A stretch of 47,325 nucleotides of DNA from Pseudomonadota bacterium (GTDB lineage Bacteria > Pseudomonadota > Gammaproteobacteria > Acidiferrobacterales > Acidiferrobacteraceae), in NCBI GenBank assembly GCA_021794275.1, contig JAJYRD010000082.1, positions 1-47,325 on the forward strand. The letters are read 5' to 3'. The translations under genes and the position numbers were made by a program. Positions 1 through 12,675 of the stretch are shown here, piece after piece (the first letter of the stretch is position 1; the number at the start of each line of letters is the position of its first letter). The notes beneath the pieces were generated by a model. That model was not told the DNA's origin and ran no database searches. It saw nothing but the letters and a program-made list of their open reading frames with translations.

Positions 1-672
1 AGTCGGGGTGTGTAAAAAGCTTGGTCACCAGACGCTGCACGTTCTTGGTGAGCCGTAATTTCGTGAGATACGGCTGATTTCGGGCCTCGGCCTCTCGGAG
101 CACGGACTCGTTCCCGTAGGCGATGTCACCGCGCAAGAGGGCCGGACGTTCGGCAACCGGTAAGGCATCGAGCCAGGCCCAGATCCCGGGCATGCTGTGC
201 AGAGGGGCGCTGGCGTTACCTGGCATCACCTCGATACCTAAGGCGAGCCGGGTGTTGGCCATGAGGGCGCTGTGATAGCTATGCGAGGGACGTCCCGGCT
301 TGTGGGGGTTGTAGCCCACCACCGCCCCTTCTTGTTTGCCGTAGAGGCATTTGACGGTGGTATCGAGATCCAGGATCCAGGGCGTGCTCAAAAGCGGCTG
401 GGTGGTCTTGCCGAGATGGCGATCGAGCCAGGCGAGTCCCGCCGACTCATCGATCCGCGCTAACGCCCTGCGAGCGGCATCCTCAGGTACTAACTTCGTG
501 ACGCCCAGGAGCTCCGGATGGATCGTGTCCTCACGGATACCGGTGATGTGCGCATCGCCTTGCGTGCACGGCAAGCGATGGTGACCGGCAGGATCGAAAG
601 AAGGAAGGTGGCGCGCACCGCACGCCTGTCGGGGGCGTTGTTGCGGACATAGTGCAGCGGGCAGTCCTTCAC
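1..672 (-). pseudogene. Frameshifted transposase (DDE type, IS1380/IS4-like), cut by window edge
   Basis: Reading the minus strand from 672 gives an N-terminal stretch containing YVRNNAPDRRAVRATFLLSI in one frame. The protein then continues in another frame from about 595 with HITGIREDTIHPELLGVTKL, a DLDTTVKCLYGKQEGAVVGY block and PGRPSHSYHSALMANTRLAL, and runs off the left edge. The DLDTT and LLRGDIAYGNE segments look like the catalytic acidic positions of a DDE transposase. About 15 nt of unrelated sequence around 570-595 marks the frame break, so the copy is probably inactive. The DDE fold is a confident call. The family name is less so, because the C-terminal part is outside the window. 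I saw no terminal inverted repeats on the right side. Confidence 0.75.
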
Positions 673-1256
673 TCACGCATCGAATACGCCGCTATCGATC
701 GCGTATTTCCTTTTGGGGAGCGCCGGGGGCGTTCAGGTATCCGGAAAGGGGGCTCACGTCGGCAAGGTATGTATGCGCTTCTGATTGCTGTACGGTCCAT
801 CTGGTACGTCATCTCAGCGGACCTTTACGCTAAGCGCCGTGCGAGGCTCGGCGCCGCAAGCGTAAGGATGGCCAGCGCACCCGGCGCCGCGCGGTCACGC
901 TCAGCGCCGGCGGCCAAGGATCTCGCGCATCCCCACGCGAACGCCTGCCTGGACGGGCGCTGCTGACCGGGGGCGGCACGTCGATAGCCGCCCCTCCACG
1001 ACCCCAGCCAAGCGCCGCAAGGCCGTGACGGCCACACCCCACACCTTCGGCGCTTCATCTCTATTTAGGAATCTTGCCATCTCGGAGAACCGAAAGCCGT
1101 TTTGATAAGGGCGCCGCTGAGCCATTGAACCTTCCGCTACATAATGACCGTGCCCAATGCTTGTAGGCGCAAAGCGAGAAGGGCTTTGGCGAAAAGGCCG
1201 GAGGCGGCATGAGCGGCTCCCGCCTACAAATTATATGTGGTGGTTAATACAGTTTA
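673..1256. other. Intergenic stretch without a recognisable gene
   Basis: These 584 bases lie between two decayed genes. The short ORFs on both strands are Arg/Ala-rich frame shadows typical of GC-rich noncoding DNA and match nothing I recognise. I see no tRNA, no clear terminator and no direct repeat that would mark the end of the insertion element. Confidence 0.5.
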
Positions 1257-1810
1257 GTGGTTCCTAGCATAAACTGGGGTAACTTATTTATACTTACGGG
1301 TGCGCACCGCAATCCCTTCTCTCCGGACGTCGGCGCCCCACCTCCGGAGTTCGCCGGCCGCCAGAGTATCCTGGACCGTGCAGCCCTCATGCTCGCGCGG
1401 GTTCGAGCGCGCCGCTCGGAGAAAAGCCTGCTCCTTATGGGCCTGCGCGGCGTCGGCAAGACGGTGTTGCTGAGGAGGATCGCCGCCTTGGCGCGGGCTG
1501 CGCGTATTCAAGAGTTTCCTCGATGGCCTCAAATTGAGAATCGGGGACATGTTCGAAGCCTCGATCGACGTCGACCCCGAACGCGGCACCGCGGATAGCG
1601 GTGACCTGCAGGCCGACCTCTGCGAGCTTTTCGTCGCGATAGCCGAGGCCGCTGCCGACCGCCAAACGGCGGTGGCGCTCGTCGTCGGCCGGGACCCTGG
1701 ATGGCGCAGACTCCCACCCGCCTTGTGGTTCTGGGCAGGCCGTGTGCTGTCGCGGTGCCGCTTGCGCATGACGGCGAAGCGCTCGTGGGCCTCGGACACC
1801 GCCATGTGAG
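1257..1810 (+). pseudogene. Decayed AAA-type ATP-binding protein gene
   Basis: The first frame (from GTG 1257) reads NPFSPDVGAPPPEFAGRQSI, then SLLLMGLRGVGKTVLLRRI, a Walker A P-loop of the large ATP-binding protein family that starts NPF/YxPxAGxPPPxLxGR. That frame collapses near 1510. A second frame (from about 1534) continues with DPERGTADSGDLQADLCELF and VAIAEAAADRQTAVALVV, the block that in intact members leads to the Walker B DE(I/V)QYL motif. Walker B is absent here. Roughly 70 residues between the two blocks are missing, and weak C-terminal similarity may continue in further frames to about 1970. Deletions plus frameshifts make this a pseudogene. The family assignment is from memory of the motif pattern. 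Confidence 0.65.
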
Positions 1811-2032
1811 CGGGGCGCGGCACGTCGCGGAGAGCTCTCGTGCCCACGACCCGCCTCGGCAGTCCCGGGCTGACCGAAAGGGTTCTTTTCGGAGCTGGCA
1901 TCAAGGTTCGATGTGGCTACAGCGCGCCCCTCGACACTGTCCCATCTGGGACATACGGAAAGGTCGCTAGCTTTATTAGCCGCTTAACGACGTTAATATC
2001 TCGCCACACGCCCTCGGCGACGGTGAAGCCCC

Positions 2033-3862
2033 CTACTCGACCGTCACCGACTTCGCGAGATTCCGGGGCTGATCGATGTCCGCGCCCTTGGAGACCGCCA
2101 CGTGGTAGGCGAGGAGCTGCAAGAGCACCGTGTATACGACCGGGGCCAGCAGGTCGTCGGTCGGCGGCACGTTGATGACATGGGTCTGCTCGTCTTCCTG
2201 GATGCCGTTTTGGGCATCGGCGAACACGAATAACTCGCCCCCGCGTGCCCGCACCTCCTGGAGATTCGATTGCAGCTTCTCCAGAAGTTCGTTGTTCGGG
2301 GCCACCGCCACCACCGGCATATCTGAATCCACGAGAGCGAGCGGCCCGTGCTTCAGTTCACCCGCCGGGTAGGCCTCGGCATGGATGTAGGAGATCTCCT
2401 TCAGCTTCAAGGCCCCCTCCATGGCCACCGGGTACTGCGTGCCGCGGCCGAGGAAGAGCGCATGCTGCTTGTTCGCGAAGAAGGGGACCCAGGCCTGCAC
2501 AGCGGCGTCAAGGGTCAGAACCTGTTCGATCTGGCCCGGCAGGCCGCGCAAGAGCCCCACAAGGCGCGCCTCACCCTCGGCGCCCAGACCCCGGCGGCGC
2601 CCCAGGACCGCGACCAGCAGAAGCAAGGCAACCAGCTGGGTGGTAAAAGCCTTGGTCGAGGCGACCCCGATCTCGGGACCCGCCTGGGTCATGAGCACGA
2701 GCTCGGATCCGCGCACCAGCGAGCTTTCGGGGGCATTGCAGATTGTGAGGGTATGGGCAAAGCCTAGGTCACGCGCGTAGGCGAGCGCGGCCAGGGTGTC
2801 GGCGGTCTCGCCAGACTGCGAGAGCGTCACGAACAGCGTCTTCGGAGCCACGCGCGGCTTGCGGTAACGAAACTCGCTCGCCACCTCGACCGTGCACGGC
2901 AGGCTTGCCAGGCCCTCGAGCCAGTAACGTCCCACGAGACCCGCATGGTAGCTCGTGCCGCAGGCGACAATCTGGACCGCCTCGATATCGGCCAAAAGGC
3001 CGGCGGCCGCATGCCCGAAGGCCTCCTCGTAGACACGCTGGACACCTATACGATTTTCGAGGGTGTCTGCGATCGCGCGTGGTTGCTCGTGGATCTCCTT
3101 CAACATGTAGTGCCGGTATTCACCACGCCCGACAGCATCGGCCGAGAGTTCGCTTTGCTTGATCGGCCTCTCGACGCGCGCGCCCTGCGCATCATAAATA
3201 ATGACCGCATCGCGCGTGATATCGGCGATGTCGCCCTCTTCCAGAAACACGAAGCGCTGAGTCACGGGCAATAAGGCGGCGACATCGGAAGCGATGAAGT
3301 GCTCGCCTATGCCTATACCGATCACAAGCGGGCTGCCCCGACGAGCGGCAACCAGGCGACCGGGTTCGCGGTTGGTGATGACGCCCAGGGCGTAGGCCCC
3401 GCGCAAGGACGGCAGCGCGGCCCGCACGGCCGCGAGCAGGTCGCCTGTCTCGTCGAGCCTGCGATAGATTTCGTGGACGATCACCTCGGTATCGGTCTCC
3501 GAGGTGAACTCGTAGCCGAGTTGCATCTGTGCCCGGCGCAGGGTCTCGTGGTTCTCGATGATACCGTTATGGACGAGCGCTACGGTGTTGCGGCAAACGT
3601 GCGGATGGGCGTTCTGGGTCGCCGGACGGCCGTGAGTGGCCCAGCGGGTATGGGCGATACCGGTGGCCCCTTCCATCTGCGCGTCGAGGCGGCCCTCCAG
3701 TTCGCGGACCTTGCCCACTGAACGCGTGCGCGTAAGACAGCGTTCACGATCGATCACGGCGACGCCCGCCGAATCATAGCCTCGATACTCGAGGCGCTTC
3801 AGGCCTTCTATGAGGATGGGAACGACATTACGTTGGGCGACCGCCCCTACGATTCCGCACAT
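2033..3862 (-). CDS. glmS: Glutamine-fructose-6-phosphate aminotransferase (isomerizing)
   Basis: This enzyme converts fructose-6-phosphate and glutamine to glucosamine-6-phosphate, the entry step to UDP-GlcNAc for peptidoglycan and LPS, in the cytoplasm. The 609 residues are the normal length. MCGIVGAV gives the nucleophilic Cys after Met removal in the Ntn-type glutaminase domain (about 2-220). Two SIS sugar-isomerase domains follow, with CGTSYHAG and SQSGETADT visible. The C-terminus DQPRNLAKSVTVE is the family signature. ATG 3862 is preceded by an AAGGAGTG ribosome site. It lies 26 nt downstream of glmU and is most likely co-transcribed from the glmU promoter. No glmS ribozyme could fit in so short a leader. 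Confidence 0.97.
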   Translation of the reverse strand: MCGIVGAVAQRNVVPILIEGLKRLEYRGYDSAGVAVIDRERCLTRTRSVGKVRELEGRLDAQMEGATGIAHTRWATHGRPATQNAHPHVCRNTVALVHNGIIENHETLRRAQMQLGYEFTSETDTEVIVHEIYRRLDETGDLLAAVRAALPSLRGAYALGVITNREPGRLVAARRGSPLVIGIGIGEHFIASDVAALLPVTQRFVFLEEGDIADITRDAVIIYDAQGARVERPIKQSELSADAVGRGEYRHYMLKEIHEQPRAIADTLENRIGVQRVYEEAFGHAAAGLLADIEAVQIVACGTSYHAGLVGRYWLEGLASLPCTVEVASEFRYRKPRVAPKTLFVTLSQSGETADTLAALAYARDLGFAHTLTICNAPESSLVRGSELVLMTQAGPEIGVASTKAFTTQLVALLLLVAVLGRRRGLGAEGEARLVGLLRGLPGQIEQVLTLDAAVQAWVPFFANKQHALFLGRGTQYPVAMEGALKLKEISYIHAEAYPAGELKHGPLALVDSDMPVVAVAPNNELLEKLQSNLQEVRARGGELFVFADAQNGIQEDEQTHVINVPPTDDLLAPVVYTVLLQLLAYHVAVSKGADIDQPRNLAKSVTVE

Positions 3863-3888
3863 AAATCACTCCTTGATTCCGGGGGCGC

Positions 3889-5259
3889 CTACTTCTCGGG
3901 CCGCCGCCAGCCGTTGACCGTCTTTTGGGCAACACGACTTAATGTCAGTTCGCCGGCCGGCGCGTCCTTCGTGAGTGTAGTGCCCGCACCCACGGTCGCG
4001 CCGGCCCCCACCTCGACGGGGGCCACAAGCTGCGTATCGGATCCGATGAAGGCGTCGTCACCTATGACCGTGCGATGCTTGCGCGCCCCGTCATAATTGC
4101 AGGTGATGACCCCCGCACCGATATTGACGCGAGCGCCGATCGAGGCATCACCCACATAGCTCAAATGGTTGATCTTGCTGTTCGCCCCCACCTGGGAGGC
4201 CTTGACCTCGACGAAATTCCCCACGCGCGCGCGGGCGCCCAGGACCGTGCCCGGCCGCAGGCGGGCGAAGGGGCCCACGACGCAGCCCGCCCCCACCTCG
4301 GCGCCATCCATGACGGAGTGGGCCTCGATCCGCGCACCCGATGCGATGCGACTGTCGCGTATGACGCAATGGGGGCCTATGTGCACGTCATCGCCGATCT
4401 CCACGCGACCTTCAAAAACGCAATTCACGTCAATCAATACATCGCGCCCGGTCACGATCGACCCACGCACATCGATCCTGCCCGGGTCCATGAGCTGTGC
4501 CCCGGATGCCATGAGCGTCTGGGCCCGCTCGTCCTGGTAGGCCCGCTCGAGCACGGCGAGGTCGGCGCGGCTATTCACCCCCTCGACCTCGGCGACCCGG
4601 GCCGGTGAGGCGGTGGCGACCGCGATGCCGTCGGCTACCGCGAGCGCTATGACATCGGTGAGATAGAGCTCGCCCTGAGCGTTGGCGGACGTGAGCCTCG
4701 GGATCCAGTGGCGCAAGCGCGCAACGGGAGCCGCGAGCACGCCACTATTCACTTCGCGTATAAGGCGCTGCTCGGGCGTGGCGTCGCGCCATTCCACGAT
4801 GCGCTCGACCAAGCCCTGGGCATCGCGGACGATACGACCATACTGGTTATCGTGCGAGGCCTCGAAGGTGAGCAAGGCTGCGCCGTTCACCGCCCGCTCA
4901 CATAAGGTCTTTAGCGTGTCGCGCCCTATGAGCGGCACGTCGCCCAAAAGCACGAGCGCCAGACTTTGGTCGTCGAGGCGTGGCAAGGCGCAACGTACGG
5001 CATCCCCCGTACCCTTTTGGCTTGGTTGCATGACCCAGTCGACCTGCGCCTCCGGGAAGGAGTCGCGGACCCGATCACCGCCGTGACCGTAGACCACGTG
5101 GATGGCGCGTGGCGCGAGGGCTGTGGCCGTGTCCAGGACATGGGCCAACAATGGCCGTCCAGCCAGGGTATGGAGCACCTTGGGGCGTGCCGACGCCATA
5201 CGGCGTCCCTGGCCTGCGGCCAAAACGATGATCTCGAGTGAAGAAAGCAAGCCCTGCAT
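3889..5259 (-). CDS. glmU: Bifunctional UDP-N-acetylglucosamine pyrophosphorylase / glucosamine-1-phosphate N-acetyltransferase
   Basis: This protein makes UDP-GlcNAc from glucosamine-1-phosphate, acetyl-CoA and UTP in the cytoplasm, two steps after GlmS. In its 456 residues, the N-terminal pyrophosphorylase domain has the LAAGQGRRMASARPKVLH nucleotide-binding motif at about 13-30 and GDVPLIG. From about 255 the left-handed beta-helix acetyltransferase domain shows hexapeptide repeats, with the conserved NYDGARKHRTVIGD segment near 385-400. A good promoter (TTGCCT, 17 nt, TCTAAT) puts the predicted transcription start only about 2 nt before ATG 5259, so the message may be leaderless. Alternatively, translation could start at TTG 5250. 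Confidence 0.96.
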   Translation of the reverse strand: MQGLLSSLEIIVLAAGQGRRMASARPKVLHTLAGRPLLAHVLDTATALAPRAIHVVYGHGGDRVRDSFPEAQVDWVMQPSQKGTGDAVRCALPRLDDQSLALVLLGDVPLIGRDTLKTLCERAVNGAALLTFEASHDNQYGRIVRDAQGLVERIVEWRDATPEQRLIREVNSGVLAAPVARLRHWIPRLTSANAQGELYLTDVIALAVADGIAVATASPARVAEVEGVNSRADLAVLERAYQDERAQTLMASGAQLMDPGRIDVRGSIVTGRDVLIDVNCVFEGRVEIGDDVHIGPHCVIRDSRIASGARIEAHSVMDGAEVGAGCVVGPFARLRPGTVLGARARVGNFVEVKASQVGANSKINHLSYVGDASIGARVNIGAGVITCNYDGARKHRTVIGDDAFIGSDTQLVAPVEVGAGATVGAGTTLTKDAPAGELTLSRVAQKTVNGWRRPEK

Positions 5260-5267
5260 AAGCCTGT

Positions 5268-5296
5268 ATTAGAGCGGTCTCATGAGGGAAAGGCAA
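5268..5296 (-). promoter_or_regulatory. Sigma70-type promoter for glmU-glmS
   Basis: On the minus strand TTGCCT (5291-5296) is followed after 17 nt by TCTAAT (5268-5273). It lies in the 56-nt gap between the slyD-like gene and glmU. The predicted start is about 5261, almost on the glmU start codon. Confidence 0.6.
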
Positions 5297-5315
5297 TGCC
5301 CGAAAGACGGAAGCG

Positions 5316-5783
5316 TCAATGGAGGACTTGTGCGGGCTGCCCTGTGAGTCGCTCCTCGGGCGTGGCATCGCGTATCCCCTGCACCGTCACCGTGAAGCGA
5401 ACGGTCTGGCCTGCGAGCGGGTGATTGGCGTCGATCGTAAGTTTGCCATCCGCGATCGCGGTCACCACGAAATGGATGCTTTCGCCGCGCTCGTTCTCGG
5501 CCTCGACTTCGGCGCCCAAACGGTGGAACTCGGGTGGCACGTTTGCGATATCATCGGTGAAGGTGAGCGCCGGGTCGTGATCGCCGAAACCTTCGTTGGG
5601 GGACAGTTCGACCTCGACCGTGTCACCGACGCGCAAGCCTTCGAGGGCGCTCTCGATCTTCGCGAACAAGGGTTCGCCCGAGCCATGGAGGTAGGAGACG
5701 GGAACGTCGGTGTGCTCAAAGATCTCCCCCTGACCGTCACGCAAGGTGTAGGTCAGGGAAACGATCTTGTCCTTGGTCACCAT
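5316..5783 (-). CDS. FKBP-type peptidyl-prolyl isomerase, SlyD-like
   Basis: This is a 155-residue cytoplasmic cis-trans prolyl isomerase and chaperone of the SlyD type. It starts MVTKDKIVSLTYTLRDGQGE and shows the FKBP pattern (YLHGSGEPLF, ALEGLRVGDTVEVEL) interrupted by the insert-in-flap chaperone region. It then resumes with DANHPLAGQTVRF, the conserved NHPLAG motif. The His/Cys-rich metal-binding tail of E. coli SlyD is missing, so it may have no nickel role. ATG 5783 was chosen over upstream starts because AAGGAGG lies a few bases before it and the family homology starts here. It sits 22 nt after atpC, so it is probably read through from the atp operon, an unusual partner. Confidence 0.9.
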   Translation of the reverse strand: MVTKDKIVSLTYTLRDGQGEIFEHTDVPVSYLHGSGEPLFAKIESALEGLRVGDTVEVELSPNEGFGDHDPALTFTDDIANVPPEFHRLGAEVEAENERGESIHFVVTAIADGKLTIDANHPLAGQTVRFTVTVQGIRDATPEERLTGQPAQVLH

Positions 5784-5805
5784 GAAGCGCCTCCTTGACC
5801 GGGCC

Positions 5806-6240
5806 CTACCCCCGGCTCGAGCCGTGCCCTCGCCCGCGAAAGCGTTGCGCCACATGGAGCCGCGCGGTGGCTTGCGCGAGCTCCGCCTGGGCGTGAGCGT
5901 AGTCGGCCTTGCCGGCCTGTTCCTCGGCGCGCCGGGCCGCGTCTTCCACGGCCTTCGCGGCAAGCGCCTCGTCGATGTCCGCCGCGCGCTCGCCGGCGTC
6001 CGCAAGCACCGTCACATGCCTCGGCTGGACCTCCACGAAGCCGCCGCTCACGTAGAAGACCTGCTCCGCGCCGCTTGCGTCCTGAAGACGCACACCGCCC
6101 GCCTTCAGAATACCGAGCAGCGGTGAGTGGCCGGGCAGGAAGCCCGCCTCCCCCTCGCGCAGGGGTGCGATAACCCGCGTCGCCTCTCCGGAGAAGAGCT
6201 GCTTCTCGGCGTTAACGATGTCGACCCGAAAGCTATCCAT
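5806..6240 (-). CDS. atpC: F1Fo ATP synthase subunit epsilon
   Basis: Subunit epsilon is part of the F1 central stalk and can inhibit ATP hydrolysis. The 144 residues start MDSFRVDIVNAEKQLFSGEA and include the beta-sandwich signature LPGHSPLLGILKAGGVRL. A helical C-terminal hairpin follows, rich in Ala and charged residues. The tail GRGHGSSRG is Gly/Arg-rich and longer than in many homologues. It lies 6 nt after atpD, the last subunit gene of the operon. Confidence 0.95.
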   Translation of the reverse strand: MDSFRVDIVNAEKQLFSGEATRVIAPLREGEAGFLPGHSPLLGILKAGGVRLQDASGAEQVFYVSGGFVEVQPRHVTVLADAGERAADIDEALAAKAVEDAARRAEEQAGKADYAHAQAELAQATARLHVAQRFRGRGHGSSRG

Positions 6241-6246
6241 AGCGCC

Positions 6247-8491
<2,245 letters not shown>

Positions 8492-8492
<1 letters not shown>

Positions 8493-10024
8493 CAGTAGGC
8501 CCCTTGGGCCTTGAACGTCTCTATGAAGCGCGTGAGGCGCCCGATGACGTCCTCGTTGTAATCACCGGTCTCGTTGATGCTTTTCAGGGCATCCCCGTGC
8601 TCGGCGTGAGCTGCGGCCCTGAGCGCCGAATCAAATGGTATGACCTTCTCCACCGGAAGATCATCGAGCGCGCCGGTGTTCGCCGCGAGCAGCGACAGCG
8701 CCATCTCGGCAACCGACAGGGGGTGATACTGGCCCTGCTTCATAAGTTCCGTGACCCGCCGGCCGCGATCGAGCTGCTTGCGCGTCGCGACATCGAGATC
8801 GGAGGCGAATTGCGAGAACGCGGCAAGCTCCCGATACTGCGCAAGCGCGAGACGCACGCCGCCACCCAGCTTCTTCATGACCTTGGTCTGCGCTGCGCCG
8901 CCCACTCGGGATACCGAGAGGCCGGCGTTGATTGCGGGACGAATGCCAGAATTGAAGAGGTCCGTCTCGAGGAAGATCTGGCCGTCGGTGATCGAGATCA
9001 CGTTGGTGGGGACAAACGCCGAGACGTCGCCCGCCTGGGTCTCTATGATCGGCAGCGCGGTGAGCGAGCCCGTGCGGCCCTTCACGCCGGATAGACGCTC
9101 GACATATTCCTCATTGACGCGCGAGGCGCGCTCCAGCAGGCGCGAATGGAGATAAAAGACGTCGCCAGGATAAGCCTCGCGTCCAGGCGGCCGGCGCAAG
9201 AGGAGTGATATCTGGCGGTAGGCCCACGCCTGCTTGGTAAGATCGTCATAGACGATGAGGGCGTCTTGTCCGCGATCGCGGAAATATTCGCCCATCGCGC
9301 AGCCGGCGTACGGTGCGAGGTACTGCATGGCGGCCGAGTCGGCGGCAGTGGCCGCCACGACGATGGTGTGATCCATGGCGCCCATCTCGGTCAGGCGATG
9401 GACAACGCCCGCGACGCTCGATGCCTTCTGGCCGATGGTCACATAGATGCACATGACGCCCGTGCCGCGCTGCGCGAGGATGGCATCGATTGCGAGCGCG
9501 GTCTTCCCCGTCTGGCGGTCGCCTATGATGAGCTCGCGTTGTCCGCGCCCTATCGGCACCATGGCGTCTATGACCTTGATCCCGGTCTGCAAAGGCTGCG
9601 TGACCGAACGCCGGGCGACGACCCCGGGCGCCACCTTCTCGACAGGCGAGGTGGCTTTGGTCGCGATCTCGCCACGCCCGTCGAGGGGCTTGCCGAGCGC
9701 GTCGACCACGCGGCCCAAGAGCTCCGGGCCCACGGGTACTTCGAGGATACGACCCGTACCCTTGACGACATCGCCTTCCGTGAGGTGGTTGTAGTCACCC
9801 AGGATGACAGCGCCCACGGAATCGCGCTCGAGGTTGAAGGCGAGCCCGTAGGTGTTTCCGGGGAACTCGAGCATTTCGCCCTGCATGGCATCGGCGAGCC
9901 CGTAGATGCGCGCGATACCGTCGCTCAAGCTCACGATGGTGCCGGTCAGGGCGGGGGTCGGCGGAGAGAGCTTCTCGATTCTCTGCTTGATGAGCTCCGA
10001 GATCTCGCTGGGTTTCAAAGCCAT
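8492..10024 (-). CDS. atpA: F1Fo ATP synthase subunit alpha
   Basis: Alpha is the non-catalytic nucleotide-binding subunit of F1. The 510 residues are typical. Walker A GDRQTGKT is at 168-175, and [20 protein letters not shown] and [20 protein letters not shown] are diagnostic of alpha. The N-terminus [19 protein letters not shown] is the delta-binding region. Its stop shares a base with the atpG start. Confidence 0.98.
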
Positions 10025-10034
10025 AGGAATTCCT

Positions 10035-10568
10035 CTAAAAAGGGCTTAACGCTTGGGCGAGGGCTGCGAGGCGACCGCGAACGGATGCGTCGAGAACCAT
10101 GTCGCCATGCTGAACGATGACGCCCGCCAAGAGCCGATTGTCGGTCTCGACGACAAGCTCCACCGCGCGTCCCGTGCGTCGAGCAAGGGCCTTGCGCAGA
10201 CCCTCGCACTGCGAGTCGGTGAGTGGCTGGGCTGTGGTGACCGTGGCGTGGGTGCGGTTCTCCGCCTCGTCCTTCAAGACCGCATAGATGGCGGCGAGAC
10301 TCGGCAGGGCGTCGAGTCTGCCGTTCTCGAGCAGAAGATCGATGGTGCGCGCCACAGGCGCCGGGGCCGCGCCATCAGGGACCAGGGCGGCGGCGAGCTC
10401 AGAGCGCGCCACTTGCGGGTTGTCGGCCAGAGCCGCGACCGCGGGGTCCGAGAGCGCGTGCGCCGCGGCCTCGAGGCTCGCGAGGACCGCGTCGCGATCG
10501 ACGCCCTGCGTGGTCATGAGGGCGCGCGCGTAGGGGCGCGCAACGGCCGCCATCTGGTCTGCGATCAC
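10035..10568 (-). CDS. atpH: F1Fo ATP synthase subunit delta
   Basis: Delta joins the peripheral stalk (subunit b) to the top of F1. The 177 residues include the N-terminal helical domain (ARPYARALM) and the C-terminal signature [20 protein letters not shown]. The start is GTG 10568, overlapping the atpF stop by 4 nt (GTGA). An internal ATG at residue 6 ([12 protein letters not shown]) fits the family just as well. Confidence 0.94.
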   Translation of the reverse strand: MIADQMAAVARPYARALMTTQGVDRDAVLASLEAAAHALSDPAVAALADNPQVARSELAAALVPDGAAPAPVARTIDLLLENGRLDALPSLAAIYAVLKDEAENRTHATVTTAQPLTDSQCEGLRKALARRTGRAVELVVETDNRLLAGVIVQHGDMVLDASVRGRLAALAQALSPF

Positions 10569-11035
10569 AGCTGCGCCGCCACTTCTTCTAGGAGGCGCTG
10601 ATGCAACCGCCCGTCGACCTCGCGCTCCACGATACGTTCGGCGCCAGCCAGGGCCAGGCGCGCGACGTCGGACCGCAATTGCTCGCGCGCGCGGTTCATT
10701 TCGGCCTCGGCCTCGGCGCGTGCAAGCGCCATGGCGTGCTCACCCTCGGCACGGGCGCGCTCGCGCGCCTCGTCGACGATCTCACGGGCGCGTCGCTCGG
10801 CCTGATCAATGATCGCGGCGGCACGCTCGCGCGCGAGCACCAGGATCTCTTCCTGCTTGCGCTGCGCCTCGTCGAGCGCCTTGCGGCCCTGGTCGGCCGC
10901 GGCAAGGCCATCAGCGATTCGCTTCTGGCGACGCTCCATGACGCCGGTGAGCGGCCCCCAGAGGTAGCGCTTGACGAAAACGATGAGCACCGCGAAGGTG
11001 ACCATCTGGACGATGAGGGTCACGGATATGGGCAT
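10565..11035 (-). CDS. atpF: F1Fo ATP synthase subunit b
   Basis: This is the peripheral stalk subunit. The 156 residues have one N-terminal membrane segment (about 6-24, LIVQMVTFAVLIVFVKRYLW) followed by a long charged coiled coil of alternating Ala, Arg and Glu (about 35-140), as usual for a b dimer. The stop overlaps the atpH start by 4 nt. Confidence 0.95.
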   Translation of the reverse strand: MPISVTLIVQMVTFAVLIVFVKRYLWGPLTGVMERRQKRIADGLAAADQGRKALDEAQRKQEEILVLARERAAAIIDQAERRAREIVDEARERARAEGEHAMALARAEAEAEMNRAREQLRSDVARLALAGAERIVEREVDGRLHQRLLEEVAAQL

Positions 11036-11060
11036 GGTGTGGGCAGGTCCCTATCGTGCC

Positions 11061-11366
11061 TTAATGGACGAGTCGCTTGATCGCTTCCACGGCAGCCCCT
11101 TCGAAGGGATTCACGAAGGTGAAGTACATGGCAAAAGCGGCAGCGATGAACGGAAACGACTCCATGAGGCCCGCGGTGATGAACATCTGCACGCGCAGGG
11201 TCGGCAGCATTTCGGGCTGACGCGCGATGCCCTCGATGTACTTGGAGCAGATGAGCCCCCAGCCGAGGGCCGAGCCCAGCGCTGCGCCCGCGAAGATGAT
11301 GCCGACGGCGACGGCCGTGTAGGAAAAGACCATGCCGATAACCGACGCAAGTTGCGGATCAACCAT
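11061..11366 (-). CDS. atpE: F1Fo ATP synthase subunit c (proton-binding ring)
   Basis: Subunit c forms the membrane rotor ring. It is a helical hairpin of 101 residues, longer than the common 79-90. Helix 1 is Gly/Ala-rich (FAGAALGSALGWGL), the polar loop is ARQPE (48-52), and helix 2 carries the ion-binding carboxylate Glu69 (AGLMESFPFIAAAFAMYF). The position taken by Gln in sodium-type c rings is Trp36 here, so proton coupling is expected. ATG 11366 follows GAGGAG. Longer upstream starts in the frame would add a non-homologous leader and were rejected. Confidence 0.95.
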   Translation of the reverse strand: MVDPQLASVIGMVFSYTAVAVGIIFAGAALGSALGWGLICSKYIEGIARQPEMLPTLRVQMFITAGLMESFPFIAAAFAMYFTFVNPFEGAAVEAIKRLVH

Positions 11367-11404
11367 AAAGCCACTCCTCGATGAAAAGATAAAAGAAACC
11401 AGGG

Positions 11405-12558
<1,154 letters not shown>

Positions 12559-12602
12559 GATGATCCGTCCCGTTCGCCGTAAGGGGGCGCCCGCGGCCGC
12601 GC

Positions 12603-12631
12603 AGTATAAGTGTTCCTTATGCTAGGGTCAA
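12603..12631 (-). promoter_or_regulatory. Promoter of the atp operon
   Basis: On the minus strand TTGACC (12626-12631) and TATACT (12603-12608) are separated by exactly 17 nt. The predicted start is about 12596, giving a leader of about 38 nt before atpI. This is one of the best sigma70 matches in the window, as expected for a highly expressed operon. Confidence 0.8.
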
Positions 12632-12675
12632 ACGGGGCCGGGCCCGCAGCCGCATCGCGGGAGGCGGCTTGCGCC

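Noticed and set aside
3863-3888. glmS ribozyme
   Set aside because: Only 26 nt separate glmU and glmS, and such ribozymes are a Gram-positive feature.
11061-11366. Sodium-coupled ATP synthase
   Set aside because: The Gln in helix 1 and the Thr after Glu-Ser of sodium-binding c subunits are replaced (Trp and Phe).
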